Shown here one piece after another: positions 44,359 to 52,959 of a stretch of 64,000 bases of DNA. The notes below the pieces were generated by a model. It searched no databases. It saw only the letters and a program-made list of their open reading frames with translations, and had not been told where the DNA came from. This stretch comes from Comamonas odontotermitis (GTDB lineage Bacteria > Pseudomonadota > Gammaproteobacteria > Burkholderiales > Burkholderiaceae_C), in contig NZ_JACHKZ010000020.1 in assembly GCF_014207855.1 (NCBI RefSeq), forward strand, positions 1 through 64,000. Reading direction: 5' to 3'. The position numbers and the translations under genes are program-made. Numbering within the stretch: the stretch's first letter is position 1; each line of letters begins with the position of its first letter.

Positions 44359-45234
44359 TCATTCGCGCTGCAAGAGAGCAGTATCTTCGCGCACACGCCA
44401 GTAGCTGGCAAAGCGCGGCAGGCCGCTGTCATGCAGGCCCCGGTAGCGGTAAGTGACCCAACTGCCGATGGCGGGTGGATGCAGGCGATCCGCATCTTTG
44501 AGGCCGCTGCCGAGCCTGAACTGCTGGCCGGTCGCCGTGCGTACCAGCAGGGCGCCGGTCTGGCCTGCGTATTTGCCTCTGCCGGGAACGTGGCCGATCA
44601 CCTGCGCCTCGGCATCGTCCTGCGGCTTGAGTTTGAGTACATCGTCGCCCCGGCCGCTGCGGTACAGGGCGCTTGTTCTGTGCAGCATCAGGCCTTCGCC
44701 GCCTTCCTTGACGGTGCGCGCCATGCGTTTCATCAAACTGGCTTCGCTGACCTCCTTCCATTGCGGGGCGGCCTGCACCCAGGGCTGGTTCACTGTCTTT
44801 TCAAACCGTGCGAGCGCCGCAAGGCGCGCGTCGAAGGGGCCGGGCGTGGCTGGCGCGTCAAACAGCATGAAGCGGATGCGGCGCCATTCGGCATCGACGG
44901 GCTCGGCCTTGCGTGTGGTGGATTGGGCATCAGCAAAGCGCCCGCGCCCCGCCCACAGCTCGCCCTCTACCGAAGCGGGGGGCCAGCCCGCGGTGAACCA
45001 GGCGGGCGCTGCAATACGCTCGCCCTGGCGTGTCCACAACGCAGTTCCGTCCCAGTAGCCGCGCACGCCGTCATACTTTTCGCTCACCCAGTACTGCTGT
45101 AAATCCAATCCACCCGGGTATTTCTGTGCCAGCCACAGGGCAGGCCTGTCCGCTGCCTGCACGGAGGCTGCCATCAACAGCAGCAGCCAGGTCAACCAAT
45201 GGCGCAACCGGGGTGGAACGTGCGTGGGGAGCAT
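44359..45234 (-). CDS. Minimal ATP-dependent DNA ligase with signal peptide (LigE type)
   Basis: A 291-residue ATP-dependent DNA ligase. A signal peptide (WLTWLLLLMAASVQA) precedes the nucleotidyltransferase domain: motif I SEKYDGVRGYW with the adenylated Lys, later VEGELWAG (motif III-like region), EGLMLHR (motif IV) and VLKLKPQ (motif V). An OB domain forms the C-terminus (GQTGALLVRTATGQQFRLGSG). LigE-type enzymes are thought to act in the periplasm, perhaps on DNA during uptake or in the biofilm matrix. Start: ATG at 45234; another ATG at 45255 is in frame. It stands alone between the decarboxylase and copA. Confidence 0.85.
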   Translation of the reverse strand: MLPTHVPPRLRHWLTWLLLLMAASVQAADRPALWLAQKYPGGLDLQQYWVSEKYDGVRGYWDGTALWTRQGERIAAPAWFTAGWPPASVEGELWAGRGRFADAQSTTRKAEPVDAEWRRIRFMLFDAPATPGPFDARLAALARFEKTVNQPWVQAAPQWKEVSEASLMKRMARTVKEGGEGLMLHRTSALYRSGRGDDVLKLKPQDDAEAQVIGHVPGRGKYAGQTGALLVRTATGQQFRLGSGLKDADRLHPPAIGSWVTYRYRGLHDSGLPRFASYWRVREDTALLQRE

Positions 45235-45408
45235 GAAAGCCTCTGAATACCGCATGGAAAGGATGGCTGCATGCTAGCGCTCGCCTGCCATCCAGGCCAT
45301 GCCGTCCGTCGCCTTGCGATATCTGCTATGAAAATTGCATGTGCAGCGCAAGCTGGATGGGTGCTGGCGGTCAAAATAGCTGCTGTTGCCTGCCCGCCAA
45401 CCCTGCGC

Positions 45409-45439
45409 TTGACCTTCACACCATGGCAATCTTTAGAGT
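45409..45439 (+). promoter_or_regulatory. MerR/CueR-type promoter of copA (19-bp spacer)
   Basis: TTGACC and TAGAGT are separated by exactly 19 bases, the overlong spacing that MerR-family activators such as CueR correct. ACCTTCACACC at the left of the spacer matches the usual CueR half site; the right half (CAATCTTTA) is degenerate. It lies 36 bases upstream of copA. No cueR gene is adjacent. Confidence 0.65.
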
Positions 45440-45474
45440 GGCGGACAACGTGATGCAACAAAGACGAGAACGCC

Positions 45475-47952
45475 ATGACGAATGCAATCCTGAAGAACCC
45501 CGCCACGCTGGAGCTGCCCATTGAAGGGATGACCTGTGCATCCTGCGTTGGGCGGGTGGAGCGTGCCCTGAAAGCCGTGCCTGGCGTGCAAAGCGCCTCG
45601 GTCAATCTGGCGACCGAACGCGCCAGCCTGCAATTGGCAGCCGATGCACAGGCCTCGGCTGTGGGCAGCGATGCGATTGCGGCCATCGCCAAGGCGGGCT
45701 ATGCCGTACCAGCGCAGCAGATCGAGCTGGCGGTGGAGGGCATGACCTGTGCGTCCTGCGTGGGTCGGGTGGAGCGGGCTCTGAAGGCCGTGCCGGGCGT
45801 GCAAGGTGCCACCGTGAATTTGGCCACCGAGCGGGCATCCATCACCGCCACGGGCGAGGTGGCGCTGCCCGCCTTGCTGGCCGCAGTGGCCAAGGCCGGC
45901 TATGAAGCCAAACCTGTGCAAGACGCCACAGCCGCTGCCGATCAGCAGAGCGAGCGCCAACAGCAGGAGTTGCAGGCCTTGAAGCGTGACTTGCTCATCG
46001 CCACGGCCCTGGCGCTGCCGGTGTTCGTGCTGGAGATGGGCGGGCATCTGATTCCTGGGTTTCACCATTGGGTGGGCCAGTGGCTGCCTCAGCAGGCCAG
46101 CTGGCTGCTGCAGTTCGTACTGACGACGCTGGCGCTGACGGGGCCCGGGCGGCGCTTCTTCGCCAAGGGCATTCCCGCATTGTTGCGCGCAGCGCCCGAT
46201 ATGAACTCCCTGGTGGCGGTGGGTACGTCGGCGGCGTATCTTTACTCTGTGGTGGCCACATTTGCGCCGTCGTGGCTGCCTGCGGGCACGGTCAATGTGT
46301 ATTTCGAGGCGGCAGCGGTCATCATTGCGCTGATCCTGCTGGGCCGTTTTATGGAGGCCAAGGCCAAGGGCAATACTTCTGCGGCCATCAAGCGCCTGGT
46401 GCAACTGCAGGCCAAGACTGCGCTGGTGCAGCGCAGCGGTGAGTGGGTGGAAATGGCGATTGCCGAGGTGCGCCAGGGTGATGCCGTGCAGGTGCGGCCG
46501 GGCGAGCGCATTCCGGTCGATGGCGTGGTGACCGCAGGCGACAGCTTTGTGGACGAATCCATGATCAGTGGCGAGCCGGTGCCCGTGCGCAAGGAGGTGG
46601 GGGCCCAGGTGGTGGGCGGAACCGTGAACCAGAAGGGCGCCTTGACCCTCGAAGCCACCCAGGTGGGTGCGGGCACGGTGCTGGCGCAGATCATTCGCAT
46701 GGTAGAGCAGGCGCAGGGCGGCAAGCTGCCGATCCAGGCCGTGGTGGACAAGGTGACCATGTGGTTCGTGCCGGCCGTGATGATCGCCGCCGTGCTTACC
46801 TTTGCGGTATGGCTGCTGGTCGGGCCTGCGCCTGCGCTCAGTTTTGCCCTGGTCAATGCAGTGGCGGTGCTGATCATTGCCTGCCCCTGTGCCATGGGGC
46901 TGGCCACGCCGACTTCCATCATGGTGGCCACGGGCCGCGCGGCACAGCTGGGCGTGCTGCTGCGCAAGGGCGAAGCCCTGCAGCTGCTCAAGGACGCCAA
47001 GGTCGTGGCCGTCGACAAGACCGGCACCTTGACCGAAGGCAAGCCTGCTTTGACGGATCTGGTGCTGGCGCCCAGCTTTGAACGGGCTGCGGTGCTGTCT
47101 GCGGTGGCGGCGGTCGAGAGCCAGTCCGAGCACCCGATTGCGCAGGCCATCGTACAGGCCGCCAAGGCGGAAGGCCTGCAGATACCACAACTGGCTGGCT
47201 TTGAATCGGTAACCGGCTTTGGCGTGCGAGCCGAGGTGGAGGGCGCGCGGGTGGAGGTGGGGGCCGACCGCATGATGGCGCAGCTGGGGGCTGAAGTCAC
47301 CGTATTCGCCGAAGATGCCGCTCGCCCGGGTGCCGAAGGCAAAACGCCGCTGTATGCGGCCATCAACGGCCAACTGGCTGCCATGATTGCGGTGGCTGAC
47401 CCGATCAAGCCGACCACGCAGGCAGCCATTGATGGCTTGCATGCCATGGGGCTGAAGGTGGCCATGATCACCGGCGACAACCGTCGCACCGGTGAAGCGA
47501 TTGCCCGCCAGCTGGGTATTGACGAGGTGGTGGCCGAAGTACTGCCCGATGGCAAGGTCGATGCCGTCAAACGCCTGCGGGCCGAGCATGGTGCGCTCGC
47601 CTACGTGGGTGACGGCATCAACGACGCCCCTGCGCTGGCCGAGGCCGATGTAGGCGTGGCCATTGGCACGGGCACCGATATCGCCATCGAATCGGCAGAC
47701 GTGGTGCTGATGGGAGGCGACATGCGCGGTGTGGTCACCGCCATCGGCCTGTCGCGCGCCACAATGCGCAATATCCACCAGAACCTGTTCTGGGCCTTTG
47801 CCTACAACGTGGCGCTCATTCCGGTGGCTGCAGGTCTGCTGTACCCGTTCTATGGCACGCTGTTGTCGCCGGTGTTTGCCGCAGGCGCCATGGCCATGTC
47901 GAGCGTGTTCGTGCTGGGCAATGCGCTGCGACTGAAACGCTTTTTAGCGTAA
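45475..47952 (+). CDS. copA: Copper-exporting P1B-type ATPase
   Basis: An 825-residue Cu(I) exporter. Two N-terminal heavy-metal domains (about 12-80 and 83-150) each carry GMTCASC and share a near-identical first half. Eight helices, the TGE loop (MISGEPVPV), the CPC ion site in [13 protein letters not shown], the phosphorylation site [11 protein letters not shown], the ATP-binding SEHPIAQAI and the hinge [16 protein letters not shown] are all intact. It pumps cytoplasmic Cu+ to the periplasm. Upstream sits a MerR-type promoter with a 19-bp spacer; downstream a terminator shared with the convergent fabI. No copZ or cueR lies alongside. Confidence 0.95.
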   Translation: MTNAILKNPATLELPIEGMTCASCVGRVERALKAVPGVQSASVNLATERASLQLAADAQASAVGSDAIAAIAKAGYAVPAQQIELAVEGMTCASCVGRVERALKAVPGVQGATVNLATERASITATGEVALPALLAAVAKAGYEAKPVQDATAAADQQSERQQQELQALKRDLLIATALALPVFVLEMGGHLIPGFHHWVGQWLPQQASWLLQFVLTTLALTGPGRRFFAKGIPALLRAAPDMNSLVAVGTSAAYLYSVVATFAPSWLPAGTVNVYFEAAAVIIALILLGRFMEAKAKGNTSAAIKRLVQLQAKTALVQRSGEWVEMAIAEVRQGDAVQVRPGERIPVDGVVTAGDSFVDESMISGEPVPVRKEVGAQVVGGTVNQKGALTLEATQVGAGTVLAQIIRMVEQAQGGKLPIQAVVDKVTMWFVPAVMIAAVLTFAVWLLVGPAPALSFALVNAVAVLIIACPCAMGLATPTSIMVATGRAAQLGVLLRKGEALQLLKDAKVVAVDKTGTLTEGKPALTDLVLAPSFERAAVLSAVAAVESQSEHPIAQAIVQAAKAEGLQIPQLAGFESVTGFGVRAEVEGARVEVGADRMMAQLGAEVTVFAEDAARPGAEGKTPLYAAINGQLAAMIAVADPIKPTTQAAIDGLHAMGLKVAMITGDNRRTGEAIARQLGIDEVVAEVLPDGKVDAVKRLRAEHGALAYVGDGINDAPALAEADVGVAIGTGTDIAIESADVVLMGGDMRGVVTAIGLSRATMRNIHQNLFWAFAYNVALIPVAAGLLYPFYGTLLSPVFAAGAMAMSSVFVLGNALRLKRFLA

Positions 47953-48042
47953 TGCTATTTATTTGGTAGCAATTGGTGACCGTTGGCACTCAAAAAAAGG
48001 GCCGATTTCCCTTCTGATTTGCAAAGGCGTTGAAACACAAAA

Positions 48043-48070
48043 GCCCCGCAAACGGTTGCGTTTGCGGGGC
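48043..48070. terminator. Bidirectional intrinsic terminator between copA and fabI
   Basis: GCCCCGCAAAC, loop GGTTGC, GTTTGCGGGGC: an 11-bp perfect stem flanked by AAAA on the left and CTTTT on the right, between convergent genes. Confidence 0.88.
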
Positions 48071-48100
48071 CTTTTATTCGGAAGATACGGGTGCTGTTTC

Positions 48101-48901
48101 TTATACCTGGTCGGCCGACAGGCCTGCCGTCTGGCTGAAGCCGCCGTCCACATAGGTGATCTCGGCGGTCACGCCCGAGGCGAGATCGCTCAGCAGGAAG
48201 GCGGCGACATTGCCCACGTCTTCAATGGTCACGTTGCGGCGCAGCGGGGCGGCATCGGCCACGCGGCCCAGCAGCTTGCCGAAATCCTTGATGCCCGAGG
48301 CCGCCAGCGTCTTGATCGGGCCGGCCGAGATGCCGTTGGCACGGATGGCGCGGCCGTCTTCGGTGCGGCCCACGGCCTCGGCCAGGTAGCGCACAGATGC
48401 TTCCAGCGATGCCTTGGCCAGGCCCATGGTGTTGTAGTTGGGGATGGAGCGCAGGGCCCCCAGGTACGACAGGGTCAGCAGCGACGACTTGTCGTTCAGG
48501 TAAGGCAGTGCAGCCTTGGCCATGGCGGGGAAGCTGTAGGCGCTGATGTCGTGTGCAATGCGGAAGCTCTCGCGCGAGAGACCGTCGAGGAAGTTGCCGG
48601 CAATCGCTTCGCGCGGTGCAAAGCCGATCGAATGCACAAAGCCATCGAACTTGCCCCAGGCTTCGCCCAGGCCCTTGAACATGGCTTCGATCTGTGCGTC
48701 ATCGGCCACATCGCAGTCAAAAATCAGGCTGGAGTTGAATTCGGCGGCAAATTCGGTGATGCGGTCCTTGAAACGCTCGCCCACATAGCTGAAAGCCAGC
48801 TCGGCGCCTTGCTCGTGGCAGGCCTTGGCAATGCCATAGGCGATGGAACGGTTGGACAGCACGCCTGTGATCAGCAGCTTCTTGCCGGTCAGAAAACCCA
48901 T
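48101..48901 (-). CDS. fabI: Enoyl-[acyl-carrier-protein] reductase (NADH), FabI
   Basis: A 266-residue FabI, which reduces enoyl-ACP in the last step of each fatty acid elongation cycle. The N-terminus has the divergent SDR cofactor pattern [13 protein letters not shown]; the active site is [13 protein letters not shown] (Tyr-x6-Lys); [14 protein letters not shown] and the C-terminal ITYVDGG also match. Start: ATG at 48901 with AGGAGAAG 5 bases upstream; the 48979 start lacks this. It is transcribed alone, next to a MITE on its upstream side. Confidence 0.95.
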   Translation of the reverse strand: MGFLTGKKLLITGVLSNRSIAYGIAKACHEQGAELAFSYVGERFKDRITEFAAEFNSSLIFDCDVADDAQIEAMFKGLGEAWGKFDGFVHSIGFAPREAIAGNFLDGLSRESFRIAHDISAYSFPAMAKAALPYLNDKSSLLTLSYLGALRSIPNYNTMGLAKASLEASVRYLAEAVGRTEDGRAIRANGISAGPIKTLAASGIKDFGKLLGRVADAAPLRRNVTIEDVGNVAAFLLSDLASGVTAEITYVDGGFSQTAGLSADQV

Positions 48902-48997
48902 TGTTCTTCTCCTGATAAGTACCGATCCAATGCAGACCGGCCAAAAAATGGTCGGACGCCCATTCGCCAAAAAATGCATGGCAAGGCGTCCGGTTTA

Positions 48998-49262
48998 GAA
49001 CGTGTTTACGATCTCCTCGCGCCGCGACAGTGACTTTGCGGGATGGGATGCGAGGCGCAGTGCGCAGCCAATAGCCAGCTATTGGCAAGCGCTGCAACGA
49101 AGCAGACCGCCCGCAAAGTCACTGTCCCTCCGGGTTGGAGTGAAATCGGGCGATTTCTGCGCGCTGGCCCTTGCTTGCACCCCGGTGCAAGCTGTGGCCC
49201 AGCGCTTCGAACTCATCCCGATTGCACTCCAACGCGGCTGCGTAGAGATCGTAAGCACGTTC
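48998..49262. mobile_element. 265-bp MITE-like element with two long internal hairpins
   Basis: The ends GAACGTGTTTACGATCTC and GAGATCGTAAGCACGTTC are inverted repeats with one mismatch in 18, and both are flanked by TA. Inside are two large palindromic units: GACAGTGACTTTGCGGG paired with its exact complement about 80 bases on (with CCAATAG/CTATTGG inside), and GTTGGAGTG..ATCGGG paired with CCCGAT..CACTCCAAC (with GCTTGCACC/GGTGCAAGC inside). There is no coding potential. It fills most of the 378-base gap between fabI and the yejA-like gene, which is transcribed away from it. Confidence 0.75.
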
Positions 49263-49279
49263 TAAGGCAGAATTGTCGC

Positions 49280-51139
49280 ATGCGCTTTTGCCTTCCGATG
49301 ATTTTGTGTGCGGCCGCTGCCGCTCCTGCCTGGGCCAACCATGCCTATGCCCTGTGGGGCGAGCCGCGCTATGGCGCGGATTTCAAGCATTTTGGCTATG
49401 TCAACCCGAACGCCCCCAAGGGCGGCGAGCTGCGCCTGGTGAGCGGCCTGCGCTACTCCACCTTCGACAAATACAACCCGTTCACGATCAAGGGCTCGCC
49501 CCCCGCCTACCTCAGCGACATGCTGTTCGAGAGCCTGCTGACCGGCAGCCTGGACGAAACGGCCACCGGCTATGGCCTGCTGGCCGAGGATGTGGTGGTG
49601 GCGCCCGATGGCCTGTCTGTCACCTTCCGGCTGCGCAAGGAGGCGCGTTTTCACAACGGCAAGCCCGTTACCGCGCAGGATGTGAAATACAGCTACGAAA
49701 CGCTGATCAGCAAGTATGTATCACCCGGGTATAAAACCTTGCTGGTGGAGGTGGATGGCTGCGATGTGGTCGATGACCGCACCGTGCGCTTTCGCTTCAA
49801 AAAGCCTAACCGCGATCTGCCGCTGACCGTGGGCGGTCTGCCGGTCTTCAGCCGCGACTGGGGCAAGGGCGATGATGGTAAGGCCAGGCCGTTTGACCAG
49901 GTTGTGACCGATATTCCGATCGGCAGCGGCCCGTACAAGATCGGGCCGGTCAACTTCGGCAAGGACATCACCTACGTGCGCGACCCCGGCTACTGGGGCA
50001 AGGATCTGCCGGTGCGTGTGGGCAGCAACAATTTTGACAAGGTCACCGTCAAGATCTACCGGGACAGCACGGCCCGGCTGGAGGCCTTGAAGGCGGGCGA
50101 ATTCGACCTGATGCGGTTTTTCAGTGCGGGCGACTGGGCGCGGCGCCTCTATGGCAAGCGTTTTGACAGCGGAGAGCTGCGCAAGGGGGATTTTGCCAAC
50201 AAGCTGCCATCGGGCTTTCAAAGCTATTTTCTGAACACCCGCCGCCCGCTTTTGCAGGATGCGCGCGTGCGGCAGGCCCTGGGACTGGCCTACGATTTCG
50301 AGTGGATGAGTCGCCAGATGTTCTACGGCTCCTACCAGCGCGTGCATGGCCTGTTCGGCAACACGGCCTGCGAGACCCATGGCGCGCCGAGCGCTGCCGA
50401 GCTGGCCTTGCTCCAGCCATTTGAAAAGGATTTGCCTGCGGGCACCCTGGATCCCATTCAGGAACCACCCCGCACGGATGGCGCCCCGGGCGAAGAAGGG
50501 GGCGAACACACCCTGCGCGGCAATCTGCGCAAGGCGCAGAAGCTGTTGGCGGATGCGGGCTGGAGAGTGGGCAGCGACGGCCTGCTGCGCAATGCCAAGG
50601 GTGAGCCGCTGGTGCTGGAATACCTGGACAGCAGCGAAGGGGGCGCCAAGGTTGTGAGCGCCTGGACGCGCAACCTGGAAAAGCTCGGCATCACGCTCAA
50701 GCTGCGCGTGGTGGATTTTGCGCTGTACCAGCAGCGCATGGACAAGTTCGATTTCGACATCATCACGCTCAACATTCCCGGCACCAACAACCCGGGCCAG
50801 GAATATGCGGAGCTGTTTGGCAGTGCCGCTGCCGATCAGGAAGGCTCGGGCAATTTCATCGGCTTGAAGAACCCCGCCGTCGACGCCATGATCGCCCAGA
50901 TGAGCAGCGCCAAGACCGAGGAGCAACTGCTGCCTGCCTGCCATGCGCTGGAGCGCATCATTGTTGCAGGCCACTACCTGATTCCGCAGTACTACGCGGG
51001 CAGCCATCGCATGGTGTATGACGCCTGGCGCCTTGTCGTGCCGCCGCAGATTCCGGCCTATGCGCCGGGGGAGACCTGGGTCATCAACAACTGGTGGGCA
51101 CGGCTGCCGCCTTTGACAGCAGAGACAGCCAAGCCTTGA
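49280..51139 (+). CDS. yejA: Peptide ABC transporter substrate-binding protein (YejA-like, SBP family 5)
   Basis: A 619-residue periplasmic binding protein. The signal peptide is MRFCLPMILCAAAAAPAWA. Family-5 blocks are visible: ALWGEPRYGADFKHFGYVNP (typical of YejA), SDMLFESLLTGSLDE, KYSYETLISKYVSPGYKTLL and IPIGSGPYKIG. YejABEF imports microcin C and small peptides. The ATG at 49280 starts the signal peptide; longer readings run into the upstream repeat element. The YejB-, YejE- and YejF-like genes follow on the same strand after a 137-base gap. Confidence 0.9.
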   Translation: MRFCLPMILCAAAAAPAWANHAYALWGEPRYGADFKHFGYVNPNAPKGGELRLVSGLRYSTFDKYNPFTIKGSPPAYLSDMLFESLLTGSLDETATGYGLLAEDVVVAPDGLSVTFRLRKEARFHNGKPVTAQDVKYSYETLISKYVSPGYKTLLVEVDGCDVVDDRTVRFRFKKPNRDLPLTVGGLPVFSRDWGKGDDGKARPFDQVVTDIPIGSGPYKIGPVNFGKDITYVRDPGYWGKDLPVRVGSNNFDKVTVKIYRDSTARLEALKAGEFDLMRFFSAGDWARRLYGKRFDSGELRKGDFANKLPSGFQSYFLNTRRPLLQDARVRQALGLAYDFEWMSRQMFYGSYQRVHGLFGNTACETHGAPSAAELALLQPFEKDLPAGTLDPIQEPPRTDGAPGEEGGEHTLRGNLRKAQKLLADAGWRVGSDGLLRNAKGEPLVLEYLDSSEGGAKVVSAWTRNLEKLGITLKLRVVDFALYQQRMDKFDFDIITLNIPGTNNPGQEYAELFGSAAADQEGSGNFIGLKNPAVDAMIAQMSSAKTEEQLLPACHALERIIVAGHYLIPQYYAGSHRMVYDAWRLVVPPQIPAYAPGETWVINNWWARLPPLTAETAKP

Positions 51140-51276
51140 AAGCATCCCGAAAAACTATGATAAAAACGCTTTTTATGCCCACTGTACAAGCGCAACAAGC
51201 TATGTTTTTGATAGTTTTTTCGACAGATGTTGCTTGCGTGAGCCCCGCCCACGCCTGACGCAGGAGCCCCGCACGC

Positions 51277-52305
51277 ATGTTCGCCTACATCCTCAAACGC
51301 CTGCTGCTGATGATCCCAACCCTGCTGGGCGTGCTGCTGCTGACCTTTGTCGTGATCCAGTTCGTACCCGGCGGCCCGGTGGAGCAGTACCTCGCCGAGA
51401 CCAAGGCGGGAGCAGGCGCAGGGGCGGAAGGTGGTGGCATGAGTTACCGCGGCGGCCAGGGCATCGACCAGAAGCGTCTCGATGAGATCAAGGCCCTGTA
51501 CGGCTTTGACAAGCCTCCTGCCGAGCGCTTTGTGCAGATGGTGGGCCAGTTTGCACGGTTTGACCTGGGCCGCAGCTTCTTTCAGAACAAAAGCGTCTGG
51601 CAACTCATCAAGGAAAAGCTCCCGGTCTCCATCAGCCTGGGTCTGTGGACCTTTCTGATCAGCTATCTGGTGGCCGTGCCGTTGGGCATTGCCAAGGCGG
51701 TGCGGGCAGGCTCGCGCTTCGATCTGGTCACGTCGCTGTTCGTGCTGGTGGGATATGCCATTCCGGGCTTTGTACTGGGCGTACTGCTTTTGGTGGTGTT
51801 TGCCGGGCAGCTTGCATGGTTTCCACTGCGCGGGCTCACCTCTCCCAACTGGGAGGAGCTGAGCTGGGGGGCGCGCATCATCGATTACCTCTGGCACATC
51901 ACCTTGCCGGTGACAGCCATGGTGGCAGGCAGCTTTGCGGTGACTGCCATGCTCACTAAGAACTCTTTCCTGGAGGAAATCCGCAAGCAGTATGTGATGA
52001 CGGCGCGCGCAAAAGGGCTGTCGGAACGCCAGGTGCTGTGGCGCCATGTGTTCCGCAATGCATTGCTGCCCATCGTGACCGGCTTTCCTGCGGCATTCAT
52101 CGGCGCGTTCTTTGCGGGCTCGCTCCTGATCGAGACGCAGTTCTCGCTCGACGGTCTGGGCCTGCTCAGCTACGAAAGCGTGATCCGCCGCGATTACCCG
52201 GTGGTGCTGGGCACCCTGTACCTCTTTACGCTGATCGGCCTGGTCACCAAGCTTGTCAGCGACCTGTGCTACGTGTGGGTGGATCCGCGTGTCAAGTTCG
52301 ACTGA
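51277..52305 (+). CDS. yejB: Peptide ABC transporter permease (YejB-like)
   Basis: A 342-residue inner-membrane permease of the DppB/OppB type. It starts MFAYILKRLLLMIPTLLGVL, has the RFDLGRSFFQNKSVWQLIKE block and the permease EAA-like loop YVMTARAKGLSERQVLWRHVFRNALLP. A Gly/Ala insert (GAGAGAEGGGMSYRGG, about 48-65) is typical of YejB. AGGAG lies 13 bases before the ATG. It works with the YejE-like permease, whose gene is separated by an antisense gene. Confidence 0.92.
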   Translation: MFAYILKRLLLMIPTLLGVLLLTFVVIQFVPGGPVEQYLAETKAGAGAGAEGGGMSYRGGQGIDQKRLDEIKALYGFDKPPAERFVQMVGQFARFDLGRSFFQNKSVWQLIKEKLPVSISLGLWTFLISYLVAVPLGIAKAVRAGSRFDLVTSLFVLVGYAIPGFVLGVLLLVVFAGQLAWFPLRGLTSPNWEELSWGARIIDYLWHITLPVTAMVAGSFAVTAMLTKNSFLEEIRKQYVMTARAKGLSERQVLWRHVFRNALLPIVTGFPAAFIGAFFAGSLLIETQFSLDGLGLLSYESVIRRDYPVVLGTLYLFTLIGLVTKLVSDLCYVWVDPRVKFD

Positions 52306-52357
52306 GGCGCCCATGCCAGCACCTGCCGGGCAAGGCCCGCTGAATAAGATCCGTACC

Positions 52358-52840
52358 TTACGCCTTGCGCAGATACAGGCGGCGCAGCAGCACGGCCACC
52401 AGCACGAGGTTGAGCACCAGCACCAGCGCACCCTGCCAGTGGCGATGCGCCAGAAGGTGCCGAACTTCCAGCGGTATGTACAGCCCCGCAGACAGTGCGC
52501 CCAGCCATTCGCCCCATGCCTTGTCGTGCCACAGGCCCCAGGCTTCCAGCCAGCGCAGCGCGATGTAGATGGCACCCAGCAGCACCAGGGTATGGATGGA
52601 GCTGGCATTGATCCTGTCCACCCAGGTGATCAGCACTGCCGGGTAGCGGGCTTCGGGCGACAGGCCGAAGTGCCCGATCAGCTCCAGCGCGAGGCGGTGC
52701 AGATCATGGTGCAACAGACTGAGCAGACCCAGAAGCCCCAGCAGCGCAGCAACGCCCTTGAGGGCTTCGAAGATAGCAATGCCCTGCAGCGCAGTGCGCA
52801 GGGCATGAGGAGGATTGGCAGCGGGCATGGCGCACAGCAT
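52358..52840 (-). CDS. DUF2127 membrane protein, antisense within the yej cluster
   Basis: A 160-residue integral membrane protein of the DUF2127 type: ALQGIAIFEALKGVAALLGLLGLL at the N-terminus, then helices around IHTLVLLGAIYIALRWLEAWGLW and the C-terminal LVLVLNLVLVAVLLRRLYL. The function is unknown. It is encoded on the opposite strand between yejB and yejE. The start is uncertain: ATG at 52840 or 52828 fits the family, neither with a good ribosome site; an ATG at 52939 would add 33 residues that include a 4-residue repeat encoded by the 12-bp tandem repeats. Confidence 0.75.
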   Translation of the reverse strand: MLCAMPAANPPHALRTALQGIAIFEALKGVAALLGLLGLLSLLHHDLHRLALELIGHFGLSPEARYPAVLITWVDRINASSIHTLVLLGAIYIALRWLEAWGLWHDKAWGEWLGALSAGLYIPLEVRHLLAHRHWQGALVLVLNLVLVAVLLRRLYLRKA

Positions 52841-52869
52841 GATCGATGGCGCGCCGTTTTGCTGTCGGC

Positions 52870-52917
52870 CAATGGCGCTATCAATGACGCTGTCAATGGC
52901 GCTTTCAATGACGATAT
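52870..52917. repeat. Four imperfect 12-bp tandem repeats
   Basis: Units CAATGGCGCTAT, CAATGACGCTGT, CAATGGCGCTTT and CAATGACGATAT follow head to tail. They lie between the DUF2127 start and yejE, where the promoter of DUF2127 should be. Confidence 0.8.
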
Positions 52918-52959
52918 AGTTGGCCTCAGGCCCAACCATTCAGCGACAGGAGGGGAGCT

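Noticed and set aside
45433-47778. 781-codon open frame antisense to copA
   Set aside because: Shadow of a high-GC gene, very His/Gln/Arg-rich with no domain pattern; copA on the other strand is complete.
49043-49279. N-terminal extension of the yejA-like protein
   Set aside because: It reads through the 265-bp repeat element; the signal peptide begins exactly at the ATG at 49280.
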